DNA from: Candidatus Tayloriibacteriota bacterium
GTDB taxonomy: Bacteria; Patescibacteriota; Minisyncoccia; Phycocordibacterales; JAKAEA01
NCBI GenBank assembly: GCA_029288535.1
Contig: JARIGY010000077.1
Span: forward strand, 1-12,756
DNA: 12,756 nt
Direction: 5' to 3'
Shown: one piece after another, positions 6,779 through 12,610 of the stretch
Layout of the letters: each line of letters begins with the position of its first letter
How positions within the stretch are numbered: position 1 is the stretch's first letter
Translations under genes and position numbers: made by a program
Notes under the pieces: model-generated
What the model was told of the DNA's origin: nothing
Databases searched by the model: none
The model's input: the letters and a program-made list of their open reading frames with translations, nothing else

Positions 6779-7867
6779 ATGGATGAGTCCTCCAAAAAAG
6801 TCACGTTCACGGTAAAATCGGGGACGATCATCAAGATACTCCTCATTCTCGGTTTGGCCGCGATGGCTTTGTATCTTTTGGATATTATTCTCATTGTTCT
6901 CACTGCTATTGTTATCGCTTCAGCCATCGAGCCCGCCATCAAATGGCTGACCCGGCGCAAAATACCCCGGATATTGGCAACCATCCTCATTTACGGCGTG
7001 CTCATCGTTGCACTCGTCACGCTTTTCTATCTTATCGTGCCGACATTCCTCGATGACTTGGCCAGCTTCATGGCGCTGCTTCCAAAAAAGATTTCCGCCC
7101 TCAACCTCAAAACCAAAGGCATCGGCAGCGATTTTTTCAGCTGGCAGAGCGCCGTCCAGGGCCTTTCAAAAAGCGAATCGGTCGGCCAGGCGGTACAAAA
7201 CCTCACCACGACATTTTCAACCGCTTCGGCAAGCATTCTGGATACGCTCACCACGGTCTTCGGCGGCGTCTTCAGTTTCTTCCTGATCTTCATCCTATCG
7301 TTTTATTTTGCGGTGCGGGAGGGGGCGATCGAAGAATTCCTCCGGCTCATTACGCCGCTTCATCATGAGGCATATGTCGTCGGCCTGTGGCGCCGCACCC
7401 AGCACAAGATCGGCCGCTGGATCCAAGGCCAATTCATTTTAGCCCTCATTATCGGCATACTCGTCTACATCGGCCTGAGGATCCTGAATGTGCAAAATGC
7501 GTTTTTTCTTGCTATGGTTTCAACAGTCTTTGAAATCATCCCGGTTTTCGGCCCGATCCTGGGTTCCATTCCCGGCGTCCTGGTCGGTTTCATCCAGGGT
7601 GGCTTCACGTTCGGCATCGTCGTCGCGGCGATGTACCTTATCGTCCAGCAGATCGAGAGCAACATCATCTATCCGCTCGTAGTGCGCAAGGTTCTCGACG
7701 TGCCGCCGTTGGTGGTTATGATAGCGCTTATCGTCGGCGCCCGGCTCGGCGGCTTCCTGGGTATCATGCTTTCGGTGCCGCTCGCCGCAGCGCTTACCGA
7801 ATACATGTACGATGTCGGCAAGAAGCGCATGGTCGCCCGAGCCAAGCTTTCCGGCGAACCGATCTAA
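6779..7867 (+). CDS. AI-2E/PerM-family integral membrane protein
   Basis: The 362-residue protein has the PF01594 layout: two close hydrophobic helices near the N-terminus (residues ~18-52), the EPAIKWLTRRKIPR loop, a third helix (~63-86), a long soluble amphipathic middle (~87-150), and four or five further helices. It carries the family's conserved GxxxGxIPG-type segment (PVFGPILGSIPGVLVGF) and the VVRKVLDVPPLVVMIALIVGARLGG block. Members have been linked to autoinducer-2 export (TqsA), Na+/H+ exchange or simply membrane permeability; the substrate of this one cannot be told from sequence. Such genes are common in tiny-genome bacteria without LuxS, so quorum sensing is not implied. The start at 6779 is fixed by the -10 box seven to twelve bases upstream. 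Confidence 0.92.
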   Translation: MDESSKKVTFTVKSGTIIKILLILGLAAMALYLLDIILIVLTAIVIASAIEPAIKWLTRRKIPRILATILIYGVLIVALVTLFYLIVPTFLDDLASFMALLPKKISALNLKTKGIGSDFFSWQSAVQGLSKSESVGQAVQNLTTTFSTASASILDTLTTVFGGVFSFFLIFILSFYFAVREGAIEEFLRLITPLHHEAYVVGLWRRTQHKIGRWIQGQFILALIIGILVYIGLRILNVQNAFFLAMVSTVFEIIPVFGPILGSIPGVLVGFIQGGFTFGIVVAAMYLIVQQIESNIIYPLVVRKVLDVPPLVVMIALIVGARLGGFLGIMLSVPLAAALTEYMYDVGKKRMVARAKLSGEPI

Positions 7868-7870
7868 TTC

Positions 7871-7876
7871 TATTTT
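7871..7876 (+). promoter_or_regulatory. Weak candidate -10 for metG
   Basis: TATTTT lies six bases before ATG 7883, the same spacing as in the other leaderless starts, but it lacks the TG extension and matches the consensus poorly. Read-through from the upstream gene, only 15 bases away and without a terminator, is an alternative source of metG mRNA. Confidence 0.3.
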
Positions 7877-7882
7877 ATCCTC

Positions 7883-9346
7883 ATGAAAACATTCTATATA
7901 ACGACAACATTGCCATACGTAAATTCCGAACCTCATGTCGGTTTTGCCATGGAGCTCATCCGGGCGGATATCATTGCGCGGTATAAAAATCTCACCGGCT
8001 TTGATGTTTTTTTCAATACCGGCACCGACGAGCATGGCCAGAAGATTTTCCAGAAAGCGGCCGAAAAAAATGTCGACCCGCAGAGTTTTGTAGACAGCAT
8101 TGCGACTCGGTTCAAAGACCTTATTCCCGCATTGAATATCCTGCCCGGCATCCACTTTACCAGGACGACCGATGCGCATCACGTTATAGCCGCACAGGCA
8201 TTCTGGAAGCGGTGTCTTGAAGCCGGAGATATTTATAAAAAGCAGTACAAGGTAAAATACTGCGTCGGCTGCGAACTTGAAAAGACCGATTCGGAACTCG
8301 ATGCCAATGGCCGCTGCCTGCTCCATCCAAATCTTGAGATCCAGCTTATCGACGAGGAAAATTATTTTTTCAGGTTTTCAAACTATCAGCAGAAGCTTTC
8401 AGATTTCTACAGCGCTCATGCGGACTTCGTCATTCCTGATTTCAGATTCAATGAAATAAAAGCCTTTGTCGAAAGAGGCTTGGAAGATTTCAGCATCTCG
8501 CGTTTGAAAAGCAAAATGAGCTGGGGCGTGCCCGTGCCCGGCGACGAAAGCCATGTCATGTACGTCTGGTTTGACGCGCTGGTCAATTATATTTCAGCGC
8601 TCGGCTGGCCCGACTTCGCTCAAGCTACGCCGGGCAAGCCCGAAGAAAACATATTTGAAAAATTTTGGATACACGGCACGCCGACGCAGTATTGCGGCAA
8701 AGATAATCTCCGCCAGCAGTCTGCGATGTGGCAGGCGATGCTCATGTCCGCCAAGCTTCCAAATAGTGCGCATATTGTCATCAACGGCTTCATCACTTCC
8801 GGCGGCCAGAAGATGAGCAAGAGTCTCGGTAATGTCCTCAGTCCGTTCGATATCGTGCAGGAATTCGGCGCCGAAGCCTTGCGCTATTATGTCGCCCGTG
8901 AGCTCAGTCCGTTTGAGGATAGCGACATGACAATTGAAAGCGTAAAAGCTGCCTATAACAGTGGCCTCGCCAACGGCATCGGCAACCTTACAAACAGGAT
9001 TCTAAAATTATCTGAAACGCATTTTGAGTCGCCGATAGAAATTCCGAAAGGCGATGTGCCGCAGGCGTTCAAAGACAGTATCGAAAGTTTCAACATCAAA
9101 GCCGCCGCGGATGTGGCGTGGAAGCATATTTCCGAGCTTGATCAGAAGATCCAGGCGACACGGCCGTTTTCCGTAGTAAAAGAAGACAAAGAAAAAGGCA
9201 AGCACATCATCCAAGAGCTAGTGCTCGAGCTTTACACTATTGCCCGTATGCTCCACCCAATCATGCCTGAAACTTCCGACAAGATCCGCACGGCGATCAA
9301 AGCCAACAGGATGCCAAGCGAACCACTGTTTGCGAGGAAGGATTAA
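7883..9346 (+). CDS. metG: Methionyl-tRNA synthetase
   Basis: This enzyme charges initiator and elongator tRNA-Met. At 487 residues it is a class I synthetase with HVGF at 18-21 in the HIGH position, the GTDEHGQKI block, and KMSKS at 310-314 followed by LGNVLSPFDI. A single zinc knuckle is visible as C127-x2-C130 and C145-x2-H148, as in Thermus-type MetRS. The usual H-(I/F)-IGKDI segment reads TQYCGKDNLRQQSAMWQAM, a form typical of candidate-phyla bacteria. The helical anticodon-binding domain carries YNSGLANGIGNLTNRIL. The C-terminal EMAP-like tRNA-binding domain found in many bacterial MetRS is absent. ATG 7883 has no Shine-Dalgarno sequence. No strong terminator follows; a weak hairpin with a G-G mismatch lies at 9354-9374. 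Confidence 0.97.
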   Translation: MKTFYITTTLPYVNSEPHVGFAMELIRADIIARYKNLTGFDVFFNTGTDEHGQKIFQKAAEKNVDPQSFVDSIATRFKDLIPALNILPGIHFTRTTDAHHVIAAQAFWKRCLEAGDIYKKQYKVKYCVGCELEKTDSELDANGRCLLHPNLEIQLIDEENYFFRFSNYQQKLSDFYSAHADFVIPDFRFNEIKAFVERGLEDFSISRLKSKMSWGVPVPGDESHVMYVWFDALVNYISALGWPDFAQATPGKPEENIFEKFWIHGTPTQYCGKDNLRQQSAMWQAMLMSAKLPNSAHIVINGFITSGGQKMSKSLGNVLSPFDIVQEFGAEALRYYVARELSPFEDSDMTIESVKAAYNSGLANGIGNLTNRILKLSETHFESPIEIPKGDVPQAFKDSIESFNIKAAADVAWKHISELDQKIQATRPFSVVKEDKEKGKHIIQELVLELYTIARMLHPIMPETSDKIRTAIKANRMPSEPLFARKD

Positions 9347-9353
9347 ATGTTAA

Positions 9354-9374
9354 AATAGCCTTTTTAAGGGTATT
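9354..9374 (+). other. Weak hairpin downstream of metG
   Basis: AATAGCCTT at 9354-9362 pairs with AAGGGTATT at 9366-9374, with one G-G mismatch and a TTT loop. There is no T tract after it, so it is at best a weak terminator or an RNA 3'-end stabiliser for metG. Confidence 0.3.
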
Positions 9375-9399
9375 AAACAAGAATTCTAGAGTAAGATAC

Positions 9400-9428
9400 T
9401 TGACTTTTATATATAGATGTGATACAAT
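9400..9428 (+). promoter_or_regulatory. Strong sigma70-type promoter for the orphan gene at 9505
   Basis: TTGACT (9400-9405), a 17-base spacer, and TACAAT (9423-9428) with an extended TGA directly before it form the most complete promoter in the window. The predicted start is near 9435, leaving a leader of about 70 bases before ATG 9505. Confidence 0.8.
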
Positions 9429-9437
9429 ACACCCAGA

Positions 9438-9482
9438 TGATAGCTTTCGCTATCACGTTCACCCAAGGGCCCTAGAGAGCCC
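9438..9482 (+). other. Structured 5' leader of the orphan gene
   Basis: Two small stems are visible. TGATAGC (9438-9444) pairs with GCTATCA (9449-9455) around a TTTC loop. GGGC (9467-9470) can pair with GCCC (9479-9482). The first would sit at the very 5' end of the transcript and could protect it; no known riboswitch class is recognised. Confidence 0.5.
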
Positions 9483-9504
9483 ATTTCCCGAAAGGAAAAA
9501 TCTC

Positions 9505-9906
9505 ATGTTCAGGAAGCTCACGACTATCATCGATAGCAAGTTGGTGAAGAAACTGGAGGCAGATATGCTTCTGGCGCAATCAACTGGATTCCGCGAATGT
9601 ATGTCGCTGGCAACAACCATGGTTGCCAGTGCAAGTTTTCAGCTTTCACGGCTGCGTCCCCCATGCAATGTGGTGGAGCTGCAGCACCTTCCTCTCGATA
9701 ATCCCAGTGACGCAGGTATCAAGCTGTGTCATGTGATGTTTGCGTCACAACGACTGGAAGCAGTCGTCAAACACCTCATCCCTGGTTTCTTTCTCTGGGA
9801 TCTTTTTTTCTACAGGTCAGGAGAGAAAAATCCTTTCTTTCGAGCTCAGTTCCATGTGAACTATGAGGGAAGTTTCCTTTTCGGGTATAGTACCTGCAAG
9901 GTATAA
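9505..9906 (+). CDS. Unrecognised 133-residue protein in its own expression cassette
   Basis: I do not recognise this protein. Start ATG 9505 is chosen because AAAGGA lies eight bases upstream and the -10 box and leader occupy the region of earlier in-frame starts. The N-terminus is amphipathic and basic (MFRKLTTIIDSKLVKKLEAD). It has no clear signal peptide or long membrane helix, though the stretch VVKHLIPGFFLWDLFFYRSG around residues 90-110 is strongly hydrophobic and aromatic. Four cysteines (in FRECMS, RPPCNV, KLCHVM and YSTCKV) are scattered with no metal-binding spacing. The gene has a full sigma70-type promoter, a structured leader and a perfect terminator, so it is clearly expressed and should be real despite lacking known relatives. 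Its codon choice looks less C/G-ending than that of its neighbours. The function is unknown. Confidence 0.75.
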   Translation: MFRKLTTIIDSKLVKKLEADMLLAQSTGFRECMSLATTMVASASFQLSRLRPPCNVVELQHLPLDNPSDAGIKLCHVMFASQRLEAVVKHLIPGFFLWDLFFYRSGEKNPFFRAQFHVNYEGSFLFGYSTCKV

Positions 9907-9918
9907 AATTCACCATTC

Positions 9919-9959
9919 ACCCCAAGAAAATCCCTAGGATTTTCTTGGGGTTTTCTTTT
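9919..9959 (+). terminator. Rho-independent terminator after the orphan gene
   Basis: A perfect 14-base-pair stem, CCCCAAGAAAATCC (9920-9933) with GGATTTTCTTGGGG (9937-9950), closes on the loop CTA. One more A-T pair (9919/9951) lies at the base and TTTTCTTTT follows. It begins 13 bases after the stop codon. Confidence 0.95.
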
Positions 9960-9968
9960 GCAAAATTT

Positions 9969-9977
9969 TGGTATACT
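9969..9977 (+). promoter_or_regulatory. Extended -10 promoter, apparently leaderless, for tatD
   Basis: TGG-TATACT is identical to the element at 1757-1765. It lies six bases before ATG 9984, so transcription should begin at about the start codon. It lies just after the upstream terminator, with no room for a consensus -35. Confidence 0.7.
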
Positions 9978-9983
9978 CTTCTT

Positions 9984-10775
9984 ATGCCCGATTACTTCGA
10001 CATCCACTCCCACCTCAACTTCAAGGATTTTGACCAGGATAGGGAAGAAATTATCGCAAAACTGAAGCAGGAAAATATCTGGACAAATACGGTCGGGACG
10101 GATTTGAAGAGTTCAGTAGAAGCGGTGGAGCTTGCAGAGAAACATGAAAATCTTTTTGCGACGATAGGTCTGCATCCTGCCGATGATTCTGTGGAAACAT
10201 TTGACGAAAAAGAATTTGAAAAATTGGTAACGCATAAAAAAGTCGTGGCAATAGGAGAGTGCGGTCTGGATTACTTCAGGCTGCCTAAGGATTCTGAAAA
10301 AGCGGAACAGGAAAAAGCCAGGCAAAAAGTAGAATTTGAAAAACAGATTGAGTTTGCGGTGAAGCACAACAAGCCGCTGATGATCCATTGCCGTGCAGCG
10401 CATTCTGACACGATTGAGATTTTGAAATCAAAACAACAGCAGTACGGCGAAAAAGTAAGAGGGAACTTCCATTTCTTTACCGAGCCGATAGAAACTGCCA
10501 AAAAAGTATTGGAGATCGGTTTTTCGGTTTCTTTCACGGGGCCGATCACGTTTGCAAAAGAGCTGGCCGAAGTCGTGGCATTCGTGCCGCTTGAATGCAT
10601 TATGAGCGAGACCGATGCGCCGTTCGCATCGCCCGAGCCGCACCGCGGCAGGCGCAATGAGCCGGCGTATGTCAAAGAAATAGTGAAAAAGATTGCGGAA
10701 ATAAAAGGCAGGGAATTTGAAGAAGTAAGAATCATGCTTGCCCGGAATGCCTGCGCATTTTTTAGAATAACTTAA
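9984..10775 (+). CDS. tatD: TatD-family metal-dependent hydrolase / DNase
   Basis: TatD proteins are TIM-barrel amidohydrolase-superfamily enzymes; characterised members are metal-dependent 3'-5' exonucleases acting in DNA repair or DNA clearance. The 263-residue protein begins MPDYFDIHSHLNF with metal ligands H8 and H10. E92 in IGECGLDY, H135 in MIHCR, H163 in GNFHFFTE and D211 in SETDAPF complete the family set, and the PEPHRGRRNEP loop is typical. ATG 9984 is chosen over an in-frame start at 9945, which would lie inside the upstream terminator and add residues absent from the family. metG and tatD are often neighbours in bacteria; here the orphan cassette at 9400-9959 lies between them. 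Confidence 0.93.
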   Translation: MPDYFDIHSHLNFKDFDQDREEIIAKLKQENIWTNTVGTDLKSSVEAVELAEKHENLFATIGLHPADDSVETFDEKEFEKLVTHKKVVAIGECGLDYFRLPKDSEKAEQEKARQKVEFEKQIEFAVKHNKPLMIHCRAAHSDTIEILKSKQQQYGEKVRGNFHFFTEPIETAKKVLEIGFSVSFTGPITFAKELAEVVAFVPLECIMSETDAPFASPEPHRGRRNEPAYVKEIVKKIAEIKGREFEEVRIMLARNACAFFRIT

Positions 10776-10808
10776 TCTTTTTTTGAGCGAAATTTCATAG
10801 CCGATCCT

Positions 10809-10814
10809 TATACT
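10809..10814 (+). promoter_or_regulatory. Candidate -10 upstream of the secreted-peptidase gene
   Basis: TATACT at 10809-10814 has TTGAGC at 10783-10788 upstream, a long spacer of 20 bases and no TG extension. A start near 10821 would place the strong hairpin at 10816-10851 at the very beginning of the message. The alternative is that the hairpin only ends tatD transcription. Confidence 0.3.
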
Positions 10815-10815
10815 C

Positions 10816-10855
10816 AAGAACAGTTCTGAGAATGTTTCTCGGACTGTTCTTTTTT
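10816..10855 (+). terminator. Rho-independent terminator after tatD (possibly an attenuator for the next gene)
   Basis: AAGAACAGT (10816-10824) pairs perfectly with ACTGTTCTT (10843-10851). The stem extends through TC/GG and, after one bulged T, GAGAA/TTCTC around a TGT loop, about 16 pairs in all. A run of six T residues (10850-10855) follows. It is 41 bases after the tatD stop. Confidence 0.9.
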
Positions 10856-10861
10856 GTTTTT

Positions 10862-10887
10862 GCGAACTTCAGGTTCGCGAAAGGCGG
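10862..10887 (+). promoter_or_regulatory. Hairpin and Shine-Dalgarno sequence before the secreted-peptidase gene
   Basis: GCGAAC (10862-10867) pairs with GTTCGC (10873-10878), immediately followed by GAAAGGCGG, a good ribosome-binding site five bases before ATG 10893. This decides the start codon and excludes the earlier in-frame ATG inside the terminator region. Confidence 0.65.
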
Positions 10888-10892
10888 TTTTC

Positions 10893-11432
10893 ATGAAGTG
10901 CGGCACTGTGTTTCTTGTTTTGGTCCTGACGGCTTTGGGTGCAATGACACCTCGAGCCCAGGCTCAAACCGCGGCGGATGCCTATTGGTGGCACTACCGG
11001 CTAAGCCAGTCTCAGCGGGATGCTGCCGTCCTGCGCACGGCCCAGTCGTTTGCCGACAATGCCTTCGTGGGTATGTCATGCAAAGTCTGGGTGCAGCAGG
11101 CTGTCGTGTACCCCGGTTCGTTTCGCGTCGTCTGGCTGCCTCTCAACAGCGGTTTCGACTGGCTGTGGCAATGGAGCGCGGACGTCGAGACTGTCGCGGT
11201 CGACAACTGGAATAGCGTCAACTGGCCGCCAGGCGAGATCATCCAGGCTCAGGTCCGCACTGTCAGCGGCGGTCTTTCTCCGCACACCATGATCATTGTT
11301 TCGGCCAATTCGGCAGGAGTCAATGTGATCGAGTGCAACTGGAGGAATGACGGCCGCGTCAGGCGCCGTTATGTTTCGTGGGCTGATCTGCAGCGCCAAA
11401 TCGTTCATTACACGCTTTACCGCGTGAAATGA
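10893..11432 (+). CDS. Secreted putative cysteine peptidase/amidase, CHAP/NlpC-like fold
   Basis: This 179-residue protein starts with a Sec signal peptide: a short basic start, the hydrophobic core VFLVLVLTALGAM, and a likely cleavage site after AQA (near residue 24). The mature part shows the order expected of the papain-like CHAP/NlpC group: nucleophile C63 in GMSCKVWVQQ at the start of a helix, a 'PPGEIIQAQ' strand (GD-like position), H131 in SPHTMIIVSA, and a polar residue in VIECNWRND (N149 or E147). Such enzymes usually cut peptide or amide bonds in peptidoglycan, in the cell's own wall or another cell's. The assignment rests on residue order and spacing, not on strong overall similarity, so a related non-peptidase fold is possible. 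The gene has its own Shine-Dalgarno sequence and terminator and ends in TGA, showing that UGA is a stop here. GC content looks higher than in its neighbours. Confidence 0.72.
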   Translation: MKCGTVFLVLVLTALGAMTPRAQAQTAADAYWWHYRLSQSQRDAAVLRTAQSFADNAFVGMSCKVWVQQAVVYPGSFRVVWLPLNSGFDWLWQWSADVETVAVDNWNSVNWPPGEIIQAQVRTVSGGLSPHTMIIVSANSAGVNVIECNWRNDGRVRRRYVSWADLQRQIVHYTLYRVK

Positions 11433-11435
11433 TCC

Positions 11436-11472
11436 AAAACAGCTTAATCTTTTTCAGGATTAAGCTGTTTTT
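11436..11472 (+). terminator. Rho-independent terminator after the secreted-peptidase gene
   Basis: AAAACAGCTTAATC (11436-11449) pairs perfectly with GATTAAGCTGTTTT (11458-11471), with the loop TTTTTCAG. The T run at 11468-11472 completes it. It starts four bases after the stop codon. Confidence 0.92.
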
Positions 11473-11514
11473 ATGGTTTCTACAGGATATCTTTATTTTT
11501 AATTCATCTCCGCC

Positions 11515-11523
11515 TGCTATGCT
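11515..11523 (+). promoter_or_regulatory. Extended -10 promoter, apparently leaderless, for the small membrane-protein gene
   Basis: TGC-TATGCT lies six bases before ATG 11530, again leaving no space for a leader. A -35 consensus is not evident. Confidence 0.6.
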
Positions 11524-11529
11524 TGCTCC

Positions 11530-12042
11530 ATGGATACAATATTGAGATTCAAGAGGCTAGCCGTTATCACGATGTCGATTATCCTGGTTCTTGCAATCGC
11601 AGGATACGAAATGCGGCGGTACTATTTTCACGATGAGTATGCCGATGCTATTCCAGTGCATTTCGAATGGAAGCGGTATCGCGATGAGATTCAAAAATAC
11701 GAGGTCGATTATCCAGATTTCACAGCTCCGGCAGTCGAGCGCGATCTCAATCTCTACGCCACCGAATTCGGCCGGGAATTCACGGTGGAAGCCGATGCGG
11801 GTTTGCCGCCGGGCATCGCCACTATTGAAGACGCCATACGGACGCCTCCCGCTTACCTGAGGTTTGATAGGAAAATCACCATCGATGGCTATGCCGCGGC
11901 GGTGTTCAAGCCAAAGGCGGAAGCCGGCGGAAACTCGCCGGATATTGTAGGTTTTATCGCTTACGGCCGATGGTATGCCATTACTGTGCTTCATCAGCAG
12001 AACGAGGCTCGCATTCTTGACAGTTTCAAGGTTCTTAAGTAG
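11530..12042 (+). CDS. Small single-pass membrane protein, function unknown
   Basis: This 170-residue protein is not one I recognise. Residues ~9-26 (LAVITMSIILVLAIAGYE) form one membrane helix after a basic start (RFKR), so the rest should lie outside the membrane. No lipobox or clear cleavage site is seen, so it is probably an uncleaved anchor. The outer part is mixed alpha/beta with EIQKYEVDYPDFTAP, then FDRKITIDGYAAAVFKP, GFIAYGRWYAITV and the end EARILDSFKVLK. The last pattern (a Tyr-rich strand followed by 'xIxDSFK') resembles small proteins that measure a short sequence in a two-layer fold, as in PsbP-like or lipoprotein-like domains; this is a loose impression only. It ends just before rpsF, whose own promoter may begin right after the stop codon. 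Confidence 0.75.
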   Translation: MDTILRFKRLAVITMSIILVLAIAGYEMRRYYFHDEYADAIPVHFEWKRYRDEIQKYEVDYPDFTAPAVERDLNLYATEFGREFTVEADAGLPPGIATIEDAIRTPPAYLRFDRKITIDGYAAAVFKPKAEAGGNSPDIVGFIAYGRWYAITVLHQQNEARILDSFKVLK

Positions 12043-12054
12043 CTAAGCATGGCC

Positions 12055-12083
12055 TTGCATGGTAGAAAACTATATGATAATCT
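12055..12083 (+). promoter_or_regulatory. Candidate promoter for rpsF-ssb
   Basis: TTGCAT (12055-12060), a 17-base spacer and TAATCT (12078-12083) with extended TGA form a plausible promoter; an overlapping GATAAT at 12076 is an alternative -10. It would give only a few bases of leader before ATG 12094, and it lies within the frame that would start at ATG 12049, favouring the later start. Confidence 0.5.
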
Positions 12084-12093
12084 AGGCAAACGT

Positions 12094-12591
12094 ATGGAAA
12101 TCCATGAAACAACCGCAGACAGCCGACTAAAGGTTTACGAGGTAGGCTACCTCCTCCTTCCCACTATCGCGGAAGAGCATTTGGCCGCAGAAGTCCAGAA
12201 TATCAAGGCGATAATCGAAAAGAATGACGGCGTCTTCATTACCGAAGATTTCCCAAAGCTTCGACCGCTTGCCTACACGATGCGAAAGACAGCCACCGGC
12301 TCAAATCTCAAGTTCAGCAGCGCTTACTTCGGCTGGATCAAATTTGAAGTCAACCCAAGCATGATCCCTACTATTCAGGCTGGTCTTGAAAAGAACGGAA
12401 ACATTCTCCGATTCATGCTTATCGGCACAGTCCGCGAGAACACCCTCTACACTCAGCGAGTAGTCTACCGTCCAGCAGGCGAAGGTGCAGTTGTCTCAGA
12501 AAAAGGCGAAGAAGCCCTTGCAGAAGCTCCAAAAGAAAAGATGAGCGAAGAAGAGATCGACAAAACCATTGAAAATCTTGTCGTAGAATAA
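12094..12591 (+). CDS. rpsF: 30S ribosomal protein S6 (bS6) with long acidic tail
   Basis: bS6 binds 16S rRNA with bS18 on the platform of the small subunit. The core reads KVYEVGYLLLPTIAEEHLAAEV, then FPKLRPLAYTMRKTATG (the family's KLAYxI-type strand), YFGWIKFEV, and a final NGNILRFMLIGTVRENTL that matches the 'xILRxMvv' strand. Start ATG 12094 gives 165 residues; the in-frame ATG 12049 adds 15 residues but would overlap the likely promoter. AGG lies seven bases before 12094. Thermus S6 is about 100 residues; here about 35 residues of acidic tail (GEEALAEAPKEKMSEEEID) follow the core. ssb begins 19 bases later, the usual rpsF-ssb order. bS18 (rpsR), normally next, would lie outside the window. 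Confidence 0.92.
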   Translation: MEIHETTADSRLKVYEVGYLLLPTIAEEHLAAEVQNIKAIIEKNDGVFITEDFPKLRPLAYTMRKTATGSNLKFSSAYFGWIKFEVNPSMIPTIQAGLEKNGNILRFMLIGTVRENTLYTQRVVYRPAGEGAVVSEKGEEALAEAPKEKMSEEEIDKTIENLVVE

Positions 12592-12610
12592 TCACTAACG
12601 CATATATCGT

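Noticed and set aside
6779..7867. Quorum-sensing (autoinducer-2) exporter as a definite function
   Set aside because: The family name comes from one member; no luxS or lsr genes are seen and family members have several proposed roles.
7520..8326. 268-codon minus-strand open frame
   Set aside because: It is antisense to the AI-2E-family gene end and the metG start, both well supported; it has no start signal or domain.
9945..9983. Longer N-terminus for TatD starting at 9945
   Set aside because: These codons lie inside the terminator stem and promoter; family alignment begins at MPDYFDIHSHL (9984).
10832..10892. Earlier starts for the secreted peptidase or an extra frame beginning at 10832
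   Set aside because: The sequence is the terminator and leader hairpin; the ribosome-binding site and signal peptide both fit ATG 10893.
11440..11467. Inverted repeat CAGCTTAATC/GATTAAGCTG as a mobile-element end or attachment site
   Set aside because: It is a hairpin with a T run directly after a stop codon, fully explained as a terminator; no target duplication or transposase is nearby.
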